A model generated the notes under the pieces. That model was given only the letters and a program-made list of their open reading frames with translations. It searched no databases and was not told the origin of the DNA. Below are positions 17,701-26,658 of a stretch of 64,000 bases of DNA, in pieces (within the stretch, counting starts at the first letter, position 1; every line of letters begins with the position of its first letter). Origin of the DNA: Marinobacter halophilus (lineage in GTDB: Bacteria > Pseudomonadota > Gammaproteobacteria > Pseudomonadales > Oleiphilaceae); assembly GCF_003007685.1 (NCBI RefSeq), contig NZ_PXNN01000003.1, forward strand, positions 186,001 to 250,000, given 5' to 3'. A program made the position numbers and the translations under genes.

Positions 17701-18216
17701 ATGACATCAGAAGGATCGAATATCACCGCCATCAGTCTTCGTGCACCCAATAAAGATGATGGCTACAGGCTCCACCAGCTGGTTGCGCAATGCCCGCCGC
17801 TGGACCCCAACTCGATTTACTGCAACCTGTTGCAGTGCAGCCACTTTGCCGAAACCGGCGTGGCCGCGGAGAAGGAAGGCGATCTGGTCGGCTTTATCTC
17901 CGGATACATCCCTCCCCAGCAGCCCGAGACCGTGTTTGTCTGGCAAGTGGCGGTTCACGAGAAAGGTCGTGGACAGGGCCTCGCCAAGCGAATGCTGAAG
18001 GAAATCGTTGGCCGAGACGCGTGCAAACACGTCACGCACCTGGAAACCACGATTACCGAGGACAATGAGGCGTCCTGGGCGCTGTTCCGTTCGTTTGCCC
18101 GTGACCTGGGCGCAGAGCTCACCTATCACGAGCACTTCGAGAAAGAGACCCATTTTGGCGGCAACCACGACCCCGAGTTCCTGCTGCGCATCGGGCCTTT
18201 CACGAAACCTGTCTGA
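17701..18216 (+). CDS. ectA: L-2,4-diaminobutyrate N-acetyltransferase
   Basis: The product is a GNAT acetyltransferase of about 171 residues with the EctA pattern LRAPNKDDGYRLHQLVAQCPPLDPNSIYCNLLQCSHF, the acetyl-CoA loop EKGRGQGLAKRML, and the C-terminal HFEKETHFGGNHDPEFLLRI. EctA acetylates diaminobutyrate made by EctB to gamma-N-acetyl-diaminobutyrate, the second step of ectoine synthesis. A TTG at 17680 would add seven residues; ATG 17701 is preferred although no clear Shine-Dalgarno sequence precedes either. ectB follows after an unusually long 185-bp gap in which I see no gene. Confidence 0.93.
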   Translation: MTSEGSNITAISLRAPNKDDGYRLHQLVAQCPPLDPNSIYCNLLQCSHFAETGVAAEKEGDLVGFISGYIPPQQPETVFVWQVAVHEKGRGQGLAKRMLKEIVGRDACKHVTHLETTITEDNEASWALFRSFARDLGAELTYHEHFEKETHFGGNHDPEFLLRIGPFTKPV

Positions 18217-18401
18217 GAATTCTGACTCACGACTCTTGATCGTGAACCTCAAATTGTGATTTGGAGTAGCCGGCAGGCCACACGAGGTGGGTCTGCCCGA
18301 CGGCTGAAACCAACGCACGGCGGGCCTGTTGCGACTGTACTTTATTACTGACAGGCCCCCTGAGCATTAACCTCGAACCTGATATGCTAAGAGGCAAGAC
18401 C

Positions 18402-19670
18402 ATGGAACTTTTCAAGTCCACTGAATCTGAAGTACGTGTTTATTCCCGTGCCTTTCCGGTGATTTTCAACCGTGCCAAGAACGCGCACCTTTACACCGAG
18501 GACGGCAAGCAGTATCTGGATTTTCTGGCCGGCGCAGGGTCCCTGAACTACGGTCATAACAACGACATTCTAAAAAAAGGCCTGCTTGAGTACATCGAGG
18601 CCGATGGTGTCAGCCAGGGCCTGGACCTGTTTACCACCGCCAAGCATGATTTTATCGAGGCGTATAAAAAGTACGTTCTTGACCCCCGTGGCCTGGATTA
18701 TAAAATGCAGTTCACCGGCCCGACCGGCACCAACTGTGTGGAAGCGGCCATGAAGCTGGCCCGCAAGGTGAAAGGCCGTACCGGCATTATTTCCTTCACC
18801 AATGGCTTCCACGGTGTCACTACCGGTGCGGTGGCGGCTACCGGTAACAAGCATCATCGGGGTGGTGTCGGCACACCGTTGGGCAATGTCGACTTCCTGT
18901 TCTATGACGGCTACCTGGGTGAGGATGTCGACACCTTGATGATCATGGACAAAGTGCTGTCTGACAGCTCGTCTGGCGTGGAACTGCCCGCCGCCGTGAT
19001 TGTTGAAGCCGTTCAGGGTGAAGGTGGTCTGAACGCCGCTCGTGCCGAGTGGTTGAAGGGGCTTTCTGACCTGTGCAAGAAGCACGATATCCTGTTGATT
19101 CTGGATGACATCCAGGCCGGTAACGGCCGTACCGGAGAGTTTTTCAGTTTCGAATTTGCCGGCATCAAGCCGGATATCGTGACGGTCTCCAAGTCACTGA
19201 GTGGTTACGGCCTGCCCATGGCGCTGGTATTGTTCAAGCCGGAACTTGACGTTTGGGATCCGGGCGAGCACAACGGTACCTTCCGTGGCAACAACATGGC
19301 CTTTATTACCGCCCGTTTGGCGGTTGAAACCTACTGGAAAGACAATGCATTCGCCAATGAGGTGAAAGCCAAGTCCAAGGTCCTGGGCGATGCCTTGCAG
19401 AGCATTTGTGACAAGTACAAGGGTGAGTTCAAGGTCAAGGGCCGGGGCTTGATGCGCGGTATCGAGGCCACTCATGCTGACTTGACCGGTGCGATTACCC
19501 AGCGGGCGTTTGAGAAGGGTCTGATCATCGAGACCAGTGGCCCCAACGATGAGGTTATCAAGTGCCTGATGCCGCTGACCACCAGCGAAGATGACCTGCG
19601 CCTGGGTGCCAGGTTACTGGCTGAAAGTGTTGACGAAATCATGCAGGAAGGTGTCAGCGAGGCGTCCTGA
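18402..19670 (+). CDS. ectB: Diaminobutyrate-2-oxoglutarate transaminase
   Basis: The 422-residue class-III PLP aminotransferase begins [19 protein letters not shown], a typical EctB start. It contains [44 protein letters not shown] and the PLP-lysine block [15 protein letters not shown]. It transfers an amino group from glutamate to aspartate semialdehyde, the first committed step of ectoine synthesis. AAGAGG before ATG 18402 supports this start over ATG 18384. The next gene is ask, only 50 bp away, so the ectC normally found here is missing from this locus. Confidence 0.95.
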   Translation: MELFKSTESEVRVYSRAFPVIFNRAKNAHLYTEDGKQYLDFLAGAGSLNYGHNNDILKKGLLEYIEADGVSQGLDLFTTAKHDFIEAYKKYVLDPRGLDYKMQFTGPTGTNCVEAAMKLARKVKGRTGIISFTNGFHGVTTGAVAATGNKHHRGGVGTPLGNVDFLFYDGYLGEDVDTLMIMDKVLSDSSSGVELPAAVIVEAVQGEGGLNAARAEWLKGLSDLCKKHDILLILDDIQAGNGRTGEFFSFEFAGIKPDIVTVSKSLSGYGLPMALVLFKPELDVWDPGEHNGTFRGNNMAFITARLAVETYWKDNAFANEVKAKSKVLGDALQSICDKYKGEFKVKGRGLMRGIEATHADLTGAITQRAFEKGLIIETSGPNDEVIKCLMPLTTSEDDLRLGARLLAESVDEIMQEGVSEAS

Positions 19671-19720
19671 GACGCCCTCCACCCGGAATATTCATTCCTC
19701 AGGATAGCGAAGGCAAAGAT

Positions 19721-21172
19721 ATGACTACGGCACAACATACCGTCGAAAAGATTGGCGGTACATCAATGAGTAACTACGAGGCCGTTCGCGACAATATCAT
19801 TATTGGCAAGCGCGAAAAGAGCGACCTTTATCAACGGATTTTCGTGGTGTCGGCCTACGCTGGCGTGACCAACGAGCTGCTGGAACACAAGAAAACCGGC
19901 GAGCCGGGTGTTTACGCGCTGTTTGCCGATGCGGAATCGGACTGGGCGTGGGGCGACGATCTCACCAAGCTGATCAAGTTTCTGACCGACATCAACGGTG
20001 AGCTGTTTCTGGATCCTATGCTCAAACAACAGGCGGACCAGTTCATCACCGATCGTATCGAAGGGGTGCGTGGCTGTTTGATTGATCTGCAGCGGCTGTG
20101 CTCTTACGGCCAGTTCCAGCTGGAAGAACATCTGTTGACGGTGCGCGAAATGCTGGCCGGTATCGGTGAGGCTCACAGTGCCTTCAATACCGCACTCAAA
20201 CTGCAGCAGGAAGGCATCAATGCCCGCTTTGTCGATCTGACCGGCTGGCGTGACAGCGAGTTGCTGCCGCTAGACCAAAAGCTCAAGCAGGCGTTTGACA
20301 GCATTGACCTGTCCCGTGAGCTGCCCATCGTGACCGGTTATGCCCAGTGCAAAGAAGGCCTGATGCGAACCTTTGACCGGGGCTACAGTGAGATGACCTT
20401 CAGCCGGGTGGCGGTGATTACCGAAGCTCGCGAAGCGATCATTCACAAGGAATACCATCTGAGCTCCGCCGATCCCAATATTGTCGGCGCAGAAAAAGTC
20501 GTGCCTCTGGGGCGCACCAATTATGACGTAGCCGATCAGCTGGCCAATCTGGGCATGGAAGCTATCCATCCTCGTGCCGGTAAAGGCTTACGCCAGAATG
20601 AGATTCCGCTGCGGGTGATGAACACCTTTGAGCCGGAACACACCGGTACGCTGATCACCAGCGATTACGTCAGTGAGAAGCCTCAAGTGGAAATTGTGGC
20701 CGGTGCCCGAGGAGTATTCGCCATCGAGGTATTCGACCAGGACATGCAGGGTGAGCCGGGATCTGATCGCAAAATTCTGGAAGTATTGAGTCGCTTTAAA
20801 GTTCGGTTCATGGCCAAAGACACCAACGCCAACACCATCACTCACTATGTCGATACCACGCTCAAGCATATCAAACGTGTGGTGAAAGGACTGGAGGAAG
20901 CCTTCCCTAACGGCGAGATCAGCACCCGCAAGGTGGCTTTGGTGTCTGCAATTGGCAGTGATATGAAAGTGCCGGGCATTCTGGCTCGTTCGGTCAAATC
21001 ACTGGCTGACAAAGACATCAGCGTGCTGGCCATCCACCAGTGCATGCGCCAAGTGGATATCCAGTTCGTGATTGATGAGGATTTGTACGACCAGGCCATC
21101 GTGGCCCTGCACGGTGCGCTGATTGAGCCGCACAACCACGAATACGCCATTGTGGCGGCGTCTACGACCTGA
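19721..21172 (+). CDS. ask: Aspartate kinase, ectoine-cluster type
   Basis: The 483-residue enzyme has the aspartokinase start VEKIGGTSMSNYEAVRDNI, the substrate-site segment FSRVAVITEAREAIIHKEYHL, and C-terminal ACT-type regions (KVALVSAIGSDMKVPGI, DKDISVLAIHQCMRQVDIQFVI). The pattern fits the Ask_Ect group found with ectoine genes. These enzymes feed aspartyl phosphate, and hence aspartate semialdehyde, into EctB and are often relieved from normal feedback inhibition. It lies 50 bp after ectB and is followed by a strong terminator, which closes the operon. Family assignment is secure; altered regulation is inferred from context. Confidence 0.93.
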   Translation: MTTAQHTVEKIGGTSMSNYEAVRDNIIIGKREKSDLYQRIFVVSAYAGVTNELLEHKKTGEPGVYALFADAESDWAWGDDLTKLIKFLTDINGELFLDPMLKQQADQFITDRIEGVRGCLIDLQRLCSYGQFQLEEHLLTVREMLAGIGEAHSAFNTALKLQQEGINARFVDLTGWRDSELLPLDQKLKQAFDSIDLSRELPIVTGYAQCKEGLMRTFDRGYSEMTFSRVAVITEAREAIIHKEYHLSSADPNIVGAEKVVPLGRTNYDVADQLANLGMEAIHPRAGKGLRQNEIPLRVMNTFEPEHTGTLITSDYVSEKPQVEIVAGARGVFAIEVFDQDMQGEPGSDRKILEVLSRFKVRFMAKDTNANTITHYVDTTLKHIKRVVKGLEEAFPNGEISTRKVALVSAIGSDMKVPGILARSVKSLADKDISVLAIHQCMRQVDIQFVIDEDLYDQAIVALHGALIEPHNHEYAIVAASTT

Positions 21173-21179
21173 AGCATTA

Positions 21180-21212
21180 CCCACCAGTGCAACTGACCGT
21201 TTCACTGGTGGG
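21180..21212 (+). terminator. Intrinsic terminator of the ect operon
   Basis: A perfect 10-bp stem CCCACCAGTG / CACTGGTGGG with a 13-nt loop starts eight bases after the ask stop. It is followed by a pyrimidine-rich tail (CCTTCTCCCCCTTCCTGTT) rather than a clean T run, so it may be only partly efficient. Confidence 0.7.
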
Positions 21213-21299
21213 CCTTCTCCCCCTTCCTGTTGCCCTCTCTGCAATCCGAGCCTTTCGTTTGATCGTATCCTAGGTAAAGTTTCAACAGGTACCTTAGCC

Positions 21300-22292
21300 A
21301 TGCAAACACAGGATCGGCTGGGTCCGTCTCCGACTCTTCCCAACTCTGGCGAAAGGGATTCCCTGGTAGGGTTGTATTTCAGGGATGCGTCCCGGCATCA
21401 ACTTCTCAGTGATAGTGACGAACGCCGTCTGGCCCGCCAACTGATACTCAGTCTTCGGGTGATCAGCAAAGAGCTGAGCCTGCCCGACGATACGCCACAG
21501 ACCCTGCGTGAGGTGATCGGCAGTCTGGGAGATGCCTGTGCATTTTCCCAACGCTGTCGCCGTGCCTATCACCTGGCCATGGCTTGTCGTCGCAAACTGA
21601 TTCAGTCCAATCTGCGACTGGCAGTGCACATTGCCCGCCGCTATGGCCACCACGGCATACCCATGACAGACCTGATTCAGGACGCCAACGTTGGGCTGAT
21701 CAAGGCCGCGGAGCGGTTTGACCCAGGCAAGGGCTTTCGCTTCTCGACCTACGCCTATTGGTGGATCAGTGAAGAGGTCAGGCGTTGTCTGCAGCGGGGC
21801 GTGGGTGTAGTACATACGCCAGAAAACGTGGTGGATGAGATCCGACAGCTGCAGAAGACGTCCATGCGCCTGAATCAGTCTTTAGGCCGGACGCCGTCCC
21901 AGTCTGAACTTGCGACGGCGATGGAGGCCTCACCGTCACGGATCGGAGAGTTGCGGGCACTGGCCTCCAGAGAAATCTCGACCGATGTGCCGCTGGTTGA
22001 AGATGGCTCAATTACCTTGGGCGACAGTCTTCATGGCAGCGATGCGATGACTCCGGATCATCCGTTGCGTCAACGGGACCGGATCATCACCTTGCACAAC
22101 ATGATGGGCGAACTCTCGGACCGGGAGCGGGAAATCCTGACCCGCCGGTACGGCCTGGGCGTGGCCGAGCCGGAAACGCTGCAGACCATTTCCGATCAGT
22201 TGGGCATTAGTCGGGAGCGGGTGCGTCAGATCGAGAAGCTGGCGCTGAAGAAATTGCAACAGCGCTTTGCCACTGAATCGAGCGGTGCCTGA
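21300..22292 (+). CDS. RpoS-like group 2 sigma-70 family factor
   Basis: The 330-residue protein has region 1.2 (LVGLYFRDASRHQLLSD), a strong region 2 (MTDLIQDANVGLIKAAERFDPGKGFRFSTYAYWWI), region 3 (TPSQSELATAMEASPSRIGEL) and region 4 (LSDREREILTRRYGLG, ISRERVRQIEKLALKKLQQRF). Size and architecture match RpoS, but the stretch after YWWI reads SEEVRRCLQRG instead of the usual RQTIERA-type sequence, so it is probably a divergent paralog rather than the canonical rpoS. ATG 21300 is used because earlier in-frame codons run back through the terminator. Its position directly after the ectoine operon is suggestive of a stress role but proves nothing. Confidence 0.85.
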   Translation: MQTQDRLGPSPTLPNSGERDSLVGLYFRDASRHQLLSDSDERRLARQLILSLRVISKELSLPDDTPQTLREVIGSLGDACAFSQRCRRAYHLAMACRRKLIQSNLRLAVHIARRYGHHGIPMTDLIQDANVGLIKAAERFDPGKGFRFSTYAYWWISEEVRRCLQRGVGVVHTPENVVDEIRQLQKTSMRLNQSLGRTPSQSELATAMEASPSRIGELRALASREISTDVPLVEDGSITLGDSLHGSDAMTPDHPLRQRDRIITLHNMMGELSDREREILTRRYGLGVAEPETLQTISDQLGISRERVRQIEKLALKKLQQRFATESSGA

Positions 22293-22295
22293 TTT

Positions 22296-22751
22296 TCAGG
22301 TACCGTGCAACAGGTAGAACCAGACACCAACCGTAATCTGGCAAGTGAGAACCACCAAGGTGAGTACCAGGCGCAATTTCAGATACCAGGCCGGCCAATA
22401 ATGACGCATCCAGCGAGCATCAACGATGTACAGCGCCAGAAAGGCGATCGTGTACAGCAGGATCTTGTGGGGGGTGTGGAGTAACAGGCCCAGGCCCGCT
22501 GCGAGAAAAAACAACTGACTCAGCAACATCGAGACCAAAGGCGACTGGGGGTAGGAGCGATTCTCCAGTTGCAGCGCGATGGTCCAGTAGATGCCGCCCA
22601 TAAAAGCCAGAATGCCGGCACTGTACAGGTAGAACCAGCTCAGAATGGTGACGCTGCGAGCGGGCATTACAAACAAACCTGCGGTTCCGGCAATAAACGG
22701 AATCAGCCCGGCAATACCCACCAGAATTGCAAGACGAGCCACTACAATCAC
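22296..22751 (-). CDS. DUF3429 membrane protein
   Basis: The 151-residue product has four to five hydrophobic segments (ILVGIAGLIPFIAGTAGLFV, FYLYSAGILAFMGGIYW, FFLAAGLGLLL, ILLYTIAFLALYIV, LVLTLVVLTCQITVGVWF). The family signature is around AFMGGIYW. Family members are small inner-membrane proteins of unknown function. The start is GTG, overlapping the stop of the upstream gene (GTGA), so it is translationally coupled to the DUF6482-type gene. It ends four bases from the convergent sigma-factor gene with no clear terminator between. Confidence 0.8.
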   Translation of the reverse strand: MIVVARLAILVGIAGLIPFIAGTAGLFVMPARSVTILSWFYLYSAGILAFMGGIYWTIALQLENRSYPQSPLVSMLLSQLFFLAAGLGLLLHTPHKILLYTIAFLALYIVDARWMRHYWPAWYLKLRLVLTLVVLTCQITVGVWFYLLHGT

Positions 22752-23053
22752 GACCGTTGCCTCTGAACCCGAATCCGCATGGGTTCTATGTCGGACGGCG
22801 CCATGCCGACCATTTCATGGTAGGCAGACGGATGCACAATCTGGGTTTCCCGAACGTCAAATTCACTGAGGGTGTCTTGCACCTCCCAGGCACTCCGGAA
22901 CAAGAGGGTTTTACCGGCGTTGTCCGATAACAGCTTGAGGCCTTCCGGCCCATGAAGTCGGGCCATGTAATGCTGGCCTTCCAGGGAAATGATCTCGAGC
23001 AACTCGATAACAGGCTGCTGATGAACTTTGAGTTCTTTGAGGGTGATGCGCAC
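22748..23053 (-). CDS. Small conserved protein, DUF6482-like
   Basis: The 101-residue soluble protein begins MRITLKELKVHQQPVIELLE and contains GQHYMARLHGPEGLKLLSD and VRETQIVHPSAYHEMVGM. I recognise this pattern from small conserved proteins of marine gammaproteobacteria annotated as DUF6482, but no function is known. It is translationally coupled to the DUF3429 gene downstream. The gap to tag upstream is short (57 bp), so the genes from pdxH down to DUF3429 may form one transcript. Confidence 0.65.
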   Translation of the reverse strand: MRITLKELKVHQQPVIELLEIISLEGQHYMARLHGPEGLKLLSDNAGKTLLFRSAWEVQDTLSEFDVRETQIVHPSAYHEMVGMAPSDIEPMRIRVQRQRS

Positions 23054-23110
23054 GGTAAAGCTCCCAGGTTGGTGTTACCAGAGATCTTACGTGCAAGCAC
23101 ACGGGTAAGA

Positions 23111-23695
23111 TCATTGTGAGAGCTTTAAGCAGGCCTGATACGCCGGGCAGTTCACCAGGTGATCGTTGACCATGCCGGTGGCCTGCATGAAAGCGTAAAC
23201 GATGGTGGGGCCGACAAAGGTGAAGCCCGCCTTTTTCAGGGCTTTGGCCATGGCTTCAGACTCAGGAGTGACGACCGGTACCTCGGCCATGGTGCGCCAG
23301 TGATTCTGCCGGGGCTGGTGGTCCATAAACTGCCAAAGAAACGTTGACAGAGGGGTGCCCCGCTCCTGCAGGGCCAGATAACCGCGGGCGTTGTGAATCA
23401 CCGATTGTACTTTGAGCTTGTTCCGGACGATGCCCGGGTCTTGCAGCAGACGGGTTTGGTCCTGTTCGGTAAAGCGGGCAATCTTCTCGGGGTCAAAACC
23501 GGCGTAGGCGTCGCGATAATTTTGCTGCTTACGCAGGATGGTGATCCAGCTCAGCCCGGCCTGCTGGCCGTCCAGGCACAGTTTCTCGAACAATGCCAGG
23601 TCGTCGTACTCGGGGCGGCCCCAGACGGTGTCGTGGTAATGCACGTACAGTGGGTCGGTGCCACACCAGTTGCATCGTTCAGGGTATTGAGTCAT
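23111..23695 (-). CDS. tag: DNA-3-methyladenine glycosylase I
   Basis: The 194-residue protein matches Tag: RCNWCGTDPLYVHYHDTVWG at the N-terminus, CLDGQQAGLSWITILRKQQNYRDAYAGFDP, and FVGPTIVYAFMQATGMVNDH. Zinc-knuckle ligands are visible as Cys near residue 8, His near 20, and His/Cys in DHLVNC near the C-terminus. Tag removes 3-methyladenine from alkylated DNA. Length is normal. It lies 16 bp downstream of the phosphopantetheinyl transferase gene in the same direction. Confidence 0.95.
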   Translation of the reverse strand: MTQYPERCNWCGTDPLYVHYHDTVWGRPEYDDLALFEKLCLDGQQAGLSWITILRKQQNYRDAYAGFDPEKIARFTEQDQTRLLQDPGIVRNKLKVQSVIHNARGYLALQERGTPLSTFLWQFMDHQPRQNHWRTMAEVPVVTPESEAMAKALKKAGFTFVGPTIVYAFMQATGMVNDHLVNCPAYQACLKLSQ

Positions 23696-23710
23696 GGCGG
23701 TCGGTTCCAG

Positions 23711-24469
23711 TTAGCGTTTGGCCCGGATGGTGCGGTGGAACATGGGCTCCCAGCTGGCGTCAAGATTGCCGGCGTGGATCAGACCATAATCATCCGGAGG
23801 TGGCTCCAGCAAGGTGATGCCGGGCAAACTGCCTGAGGCGTCTTCCGTGCCCTGATACACCAACGTTACCAGAAAACCCTCCACGTAAAAGCAACTGGCC
23901 AACCAGGTCTGCTCGGGCTGATCACCGTAAAGCTCGAAATCCTTACGCACTTCCAGGGTTTGCAAGTTGCCGGCAATGCCTCGGCCGGTGGCCTTGAGCC
24001 AGGCTTCTTTCAGAGTCCACACCTTAAGGAAGCTGAACGGATCGTTGGCCCGGAACAGCCATTCCTGTTCAACCGCCGAAAACCAGCGTTTAGCCAAACC
24101 GGTCCAGTCCGGCTTACGTTGGCTGGGCTCAATATCGATGCCTAACGGCTGAGTGCCAGCGGCAACGGCAGTCAGGCCTTTGCTGTGGCTCAGTGACAAG
24201 TGCCATCCTGGCGGCGTTGACGAGGTGACAGGTCGACCATCAACCGGCTGACAGCGCTCTGGAGCCTCGCCACTGGCGTTGGCCAGGCTTTGCCGGATTA
24301 GCCAGCGGCTGGTGAGAAACTCGCCGCGCCTCGGGTTGTTCAGGTGTGCCAGGGTCTGGGCTTCATACTCCGTCATCCAGGGCGGCGCTGCAGGCACGTC
24401 GCGATTGATTTGATGACAGAGCCAGATGGCCGGCCGATCAGGGCTGGAGTCGTTGAATGGTCCAGCCAT
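23711..24469 (-). CDS. Sfp-type 4'-phosphopantetheinyl transferase
   Basis: The 252-residue protein has the two signatures of the family: LGIDIEPSQRKPD (Mg-binding Asp/Glu) and FLKVWTLKEAWLKATGRG. The HLSLSHSKG segment also interacts with CoA. Sfp-type enzymes move phosphopantetheine from CoA to a carrier protein; no polyketide or peptide synthetase is in the window, so the target is elsewhere or is a fatty-acid ACP. The first ATG overlaps the 3' end of pdxH by 32 bp, in another frame. A later start is possible but would remove part of the N-terminal lobe. Confidence 0.88.
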   Translation of the reverse strand: MAGPFNDSSPDRPAIWLCHQINRDVPAAPPWMTEYEAQTLAHLNNPRRGEFLTSRWLIRQSLANASGEAPERCQPVDGRPVTSSTPPGWHLSLSHSKGLTAVAAGTQPLGIDIEPSQRKPDWTGLAKRWFSAVEQEWLFRANDPFSFLKVWTLKEAWLKATGRGIAGNLQTLEVRKDFELYGDQPEQTWLASCFYVEGFLVTLVYQGTEDASGSLPGITLLEPPPDDYGLIHAGNLDASWEPMFHRTIRAKR

Positions 24470-25073
24470 TGGCTTCCCTCACGTATTCAAAGCGATCATG
24501 AAGTCGGCTTGGCCGCCCTTGCCAAAACTCGATCCGTTCCGGCACCACCCGGTAGCCGCCCCAGAAACCGGGCAGCGGAATTTCACCGGAACTGAATTTC
24601 TGTTTCATCTCCGCCACTTTCTGTTCCAGCAAACCACGAGAGGTGATGACTTTGCTCTGTTCGGACACCCAGGCACCAATCTGGCTGCCCCGGGGCCTGG
24701 AGGCAAAATATTTTAAGGACTCGGTTTTGCTGACTTTCTCGACTTTGCCCTGAATGCGCACCTGCCGGTTCAGATCAATCCAGGGGAACAGTAGAGCGGC
24801 TCTGGGGTTTTCATCCAGTTCCCGGGCTTTGCGACTGCCGTAGTTGGTGTAGAACACAAAGCCGCCGTTATCGAAGTATTTCAGCAGCACGGTGCGCAGG
24901 TCTGGCATCTGGTCCGCGCCTGCGGTAGCAAGAGACATCGCATTCGGCTCCAGAATGCCGGCCGTGCGGGCATCCTCAAACCAGCTCTGAAACTGGAAGA
25001 CCGGATCGTCGTTCAGGTGTTCGAGATCCAGCCCTTCGCTTTCAAAATCCCGACGCATATCGCCGATGTCCAT
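24438..25073 (-). CDS. pdxH: Pyridoxine/pyridoxamine 5'-phosphate oxidase
   Basis: The 211-residue protein has the PdxH order: MRRDFESEGLDLEHL, DPVFQFQSWFEDA, PDLRTVLLKYFDNGGFVFYTNYGSRKARELDENPRAALLFPW, SRPRGSQIGAWVSEQS, PLPGFWGGYRVVPERIEFWQG and the C-terminal RLHDRFEY. It oxidises pyridoxine or pyridoxamine phosphate to PLP with FMN. ATG 25073 is preceded by AGGAGAGAGG, clearly better than the upstream in-frame start. It appears to lead the minus-strand group pdxH-PPTase-tag-DUF6482-DUF3429. Confidence 0.95.
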   Translation of the reverse strand: MDIGDMRRDFESEGLDLEHLNDDPVFQFQSWFEDARTAGILEPNAMSLATAGADQMPDLRTVLLKYFDNGGFVFYTNYGSRKARELDENPRAALLFPWIDLNRQVRIQGKVEKVSKTESLKYFASRPRGSQIGAWVSEQSKVITSRGLLEQKVAEMKQKFSSGEIPLPGFWGGYRVVPERIEFWQGRPSRLHDRFEYVREANGWTIQRLQP

Positions 25074-25279
25074 TCCTCTCTCCTCATCTCGTAGCAATGC
25101 TGTGTTCAGGTACGGTTGCCGAGCATAGCGGGTTCACCTTCATGTGTCAGCGATCATGACGAGTGAAAACCTGTGATTGACGGTTACATATCGCAACAGA
25201 GTAATCAGAACCGTTGCTTCGGATCAGCGTAAATCTCCGAACCTACAATTTGCACCAAACCCGAAACAAACACAGGGTA

Positions 25280-26572
25280 ATGACAATGATGTCCCATTAT
25301 GATCTTCCCTTGGTCACAGCTTCTTTTATTGTTGCCGTCCTGGCGGCTTACACGGCGCTGTTCTTCGGAGCTCGGCTGGGTTCTGTTCGCAAAGGCAATC
25401 GCCTGGCATGGTTGGTAACCGGGGGGCTGGCCATGGGCACTGGCGTCTGGACCATGCACTTTGTTGGCATGTTGGCGATGCCGATGGATATGACCATGAC
25501 ATTCGACACCGGTATGACCTTCATTTCCTGGCTGGCTGCGGTGATCTCCTCTGCCATAGCGTTGCACATCATCGGTCGCGAGAAATCCGGAGTGGCCTTG
25601 TTTGCCGCCGCGACACTCATGATGTCAGGCGGTATCGTGGTCATGCATTACCTGGGCATGTTTGCGATGAAGATGTCTGCGCCGCCGGTATACGATGCCC
25701 TGTGGCTGACCATTTCGGTTGCCATTGCCGTTGCGGCATCGGCCGCTGCCCTGGCGGTGTCCCGCAGCATCCGGAGCATGCGGGGCGTTGGTGCGTCCGC
25801 TGCACGCTTGGGGGCTGCGCTGGCCATGGCGACGGCAATATGTGGCATGCATTACACCGGCATGCTGGCCATGACATTCCCTGAGGGCGCTGTGCCGGCT
25901 GCCGGCAATGGCCTGCGTGGCGACTGGATGGGCATACCACTGGCGGTCTTCTGCGCTGCGTTATTGGCGGTAACGGTGTTTGTAGCGGCCTTCGATATTC
26001 GCCTGCAGCGCCGGCTCGCCGCTGAAAAAGCTGAGGAAGACGCTCGGGTTGCGCGCCTGGCCTTTGTCGATTCCATGACCGGGTTGCCAAATCGCTCGGC
26101 CCTGGAGCAGCGGTTGTTGAATACCCTGGCACTCGAAGACGCTCGTGAACACCCGTTTGCTCTGATTTATCTGGACATCGCTAACTATCGGGAACTGTCG
26201 GCCGGGCTTGATCCGGCGGCCATGAACAGGGTTATCCAGAACATCGCGAAAGCGATCCGCGATTTGGCGCCAGAATCGGTTTATCTTGCCCGTTACTCAG
26301 CTAGCACGTTTTTCCTGATGGTTCCGGATTATGCCGACCTTTCGTACAGCTTCATGTACAAGCGTTTGCGGGAGCTGGATGAGCGTATTCCTACGCCGGC
26401 CAAGTCGGTCACCTGGCGTGCCGGCCAGTCGGTTTTCCCCGCCACCGGCAATTCCAGCCGTAAATTGCTGTTGGCGGCAATGATACCGATGGATCTGGGT
26501 CAGATTGGACGTTTCGACAAGTTGGCGGTCAATTCTGATCCGATTTTGCCGGGTCATCACACCGCAGGCTGA
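25280..26572 (+). CDS. MHYT-domain membrane sensor with degenerate GGDEF domain
   Basis: Seven membrane segments carry the repeated metal-binding motifs of the MHYT sensor family (TMHFVGMLAM, VMHYLGMFAM, GMHYTGMLAM), thought to bind copper and sense O2, CO or NO. After a short coiled linker comes a GGDEF-like domain (VDSMTGLPNRSALEQRL, FALIYLDIANYREL). The active-site motif that should read RxGGDEF is RYSASTFFLM, so diguanylate cyclase activity is not expected. It may bind c-di-GMP or GTP allosterically, or act as a receptor only; no EAL domain follows. The exact ATG among 25280, 25286 and 25289 is uncertain; AGGG precedes them. Confidence 0.88.
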   Translation: MTMMSHYDLPLVTASFIVAVLAAYTALFFGARLGSVRKGNRLAWLVTGGLAMGTGVWTMHFVGMLAMPMDMTMTFDTGMTFISWLAAVISSAIALHIIGREKSGVALFAAATLMMSGGIVVMHYLGMFAMKMSAPPVYDALWLTISVAIAVAASAAALAVSRSIRSMRGVGASAARLGAALAMATAICGMHYTGMLAMTFPEGAVPAAGNGLRGDWMGIPLAVFCAALLAVTVFVAAFDIRLQRRLAAEKAEEDARVARLAFVDSMTGLPNRSALEQRLLNTLALEDAREHPFALIYLDIANYRELSAGLDPAAMNRVIQNIAKAIRDLAPESVYLARYSASTFFLMVPDYADLSYSFMYKRLRELDERIPTPAKSVTWRAGQSVFPATGNSSRKLLLAAMIPMDLGQIGRFDKLAVNSDPILPGHHTAG

Positions 26573-26658
26573 CAAACAGACACCGGGCCGACTATCCTTG
26601 TGACAGGCAAGGGGCTGATTCAGCCCCAATTTCTCGCCGTTCACCGAGGAGAGTTTGT

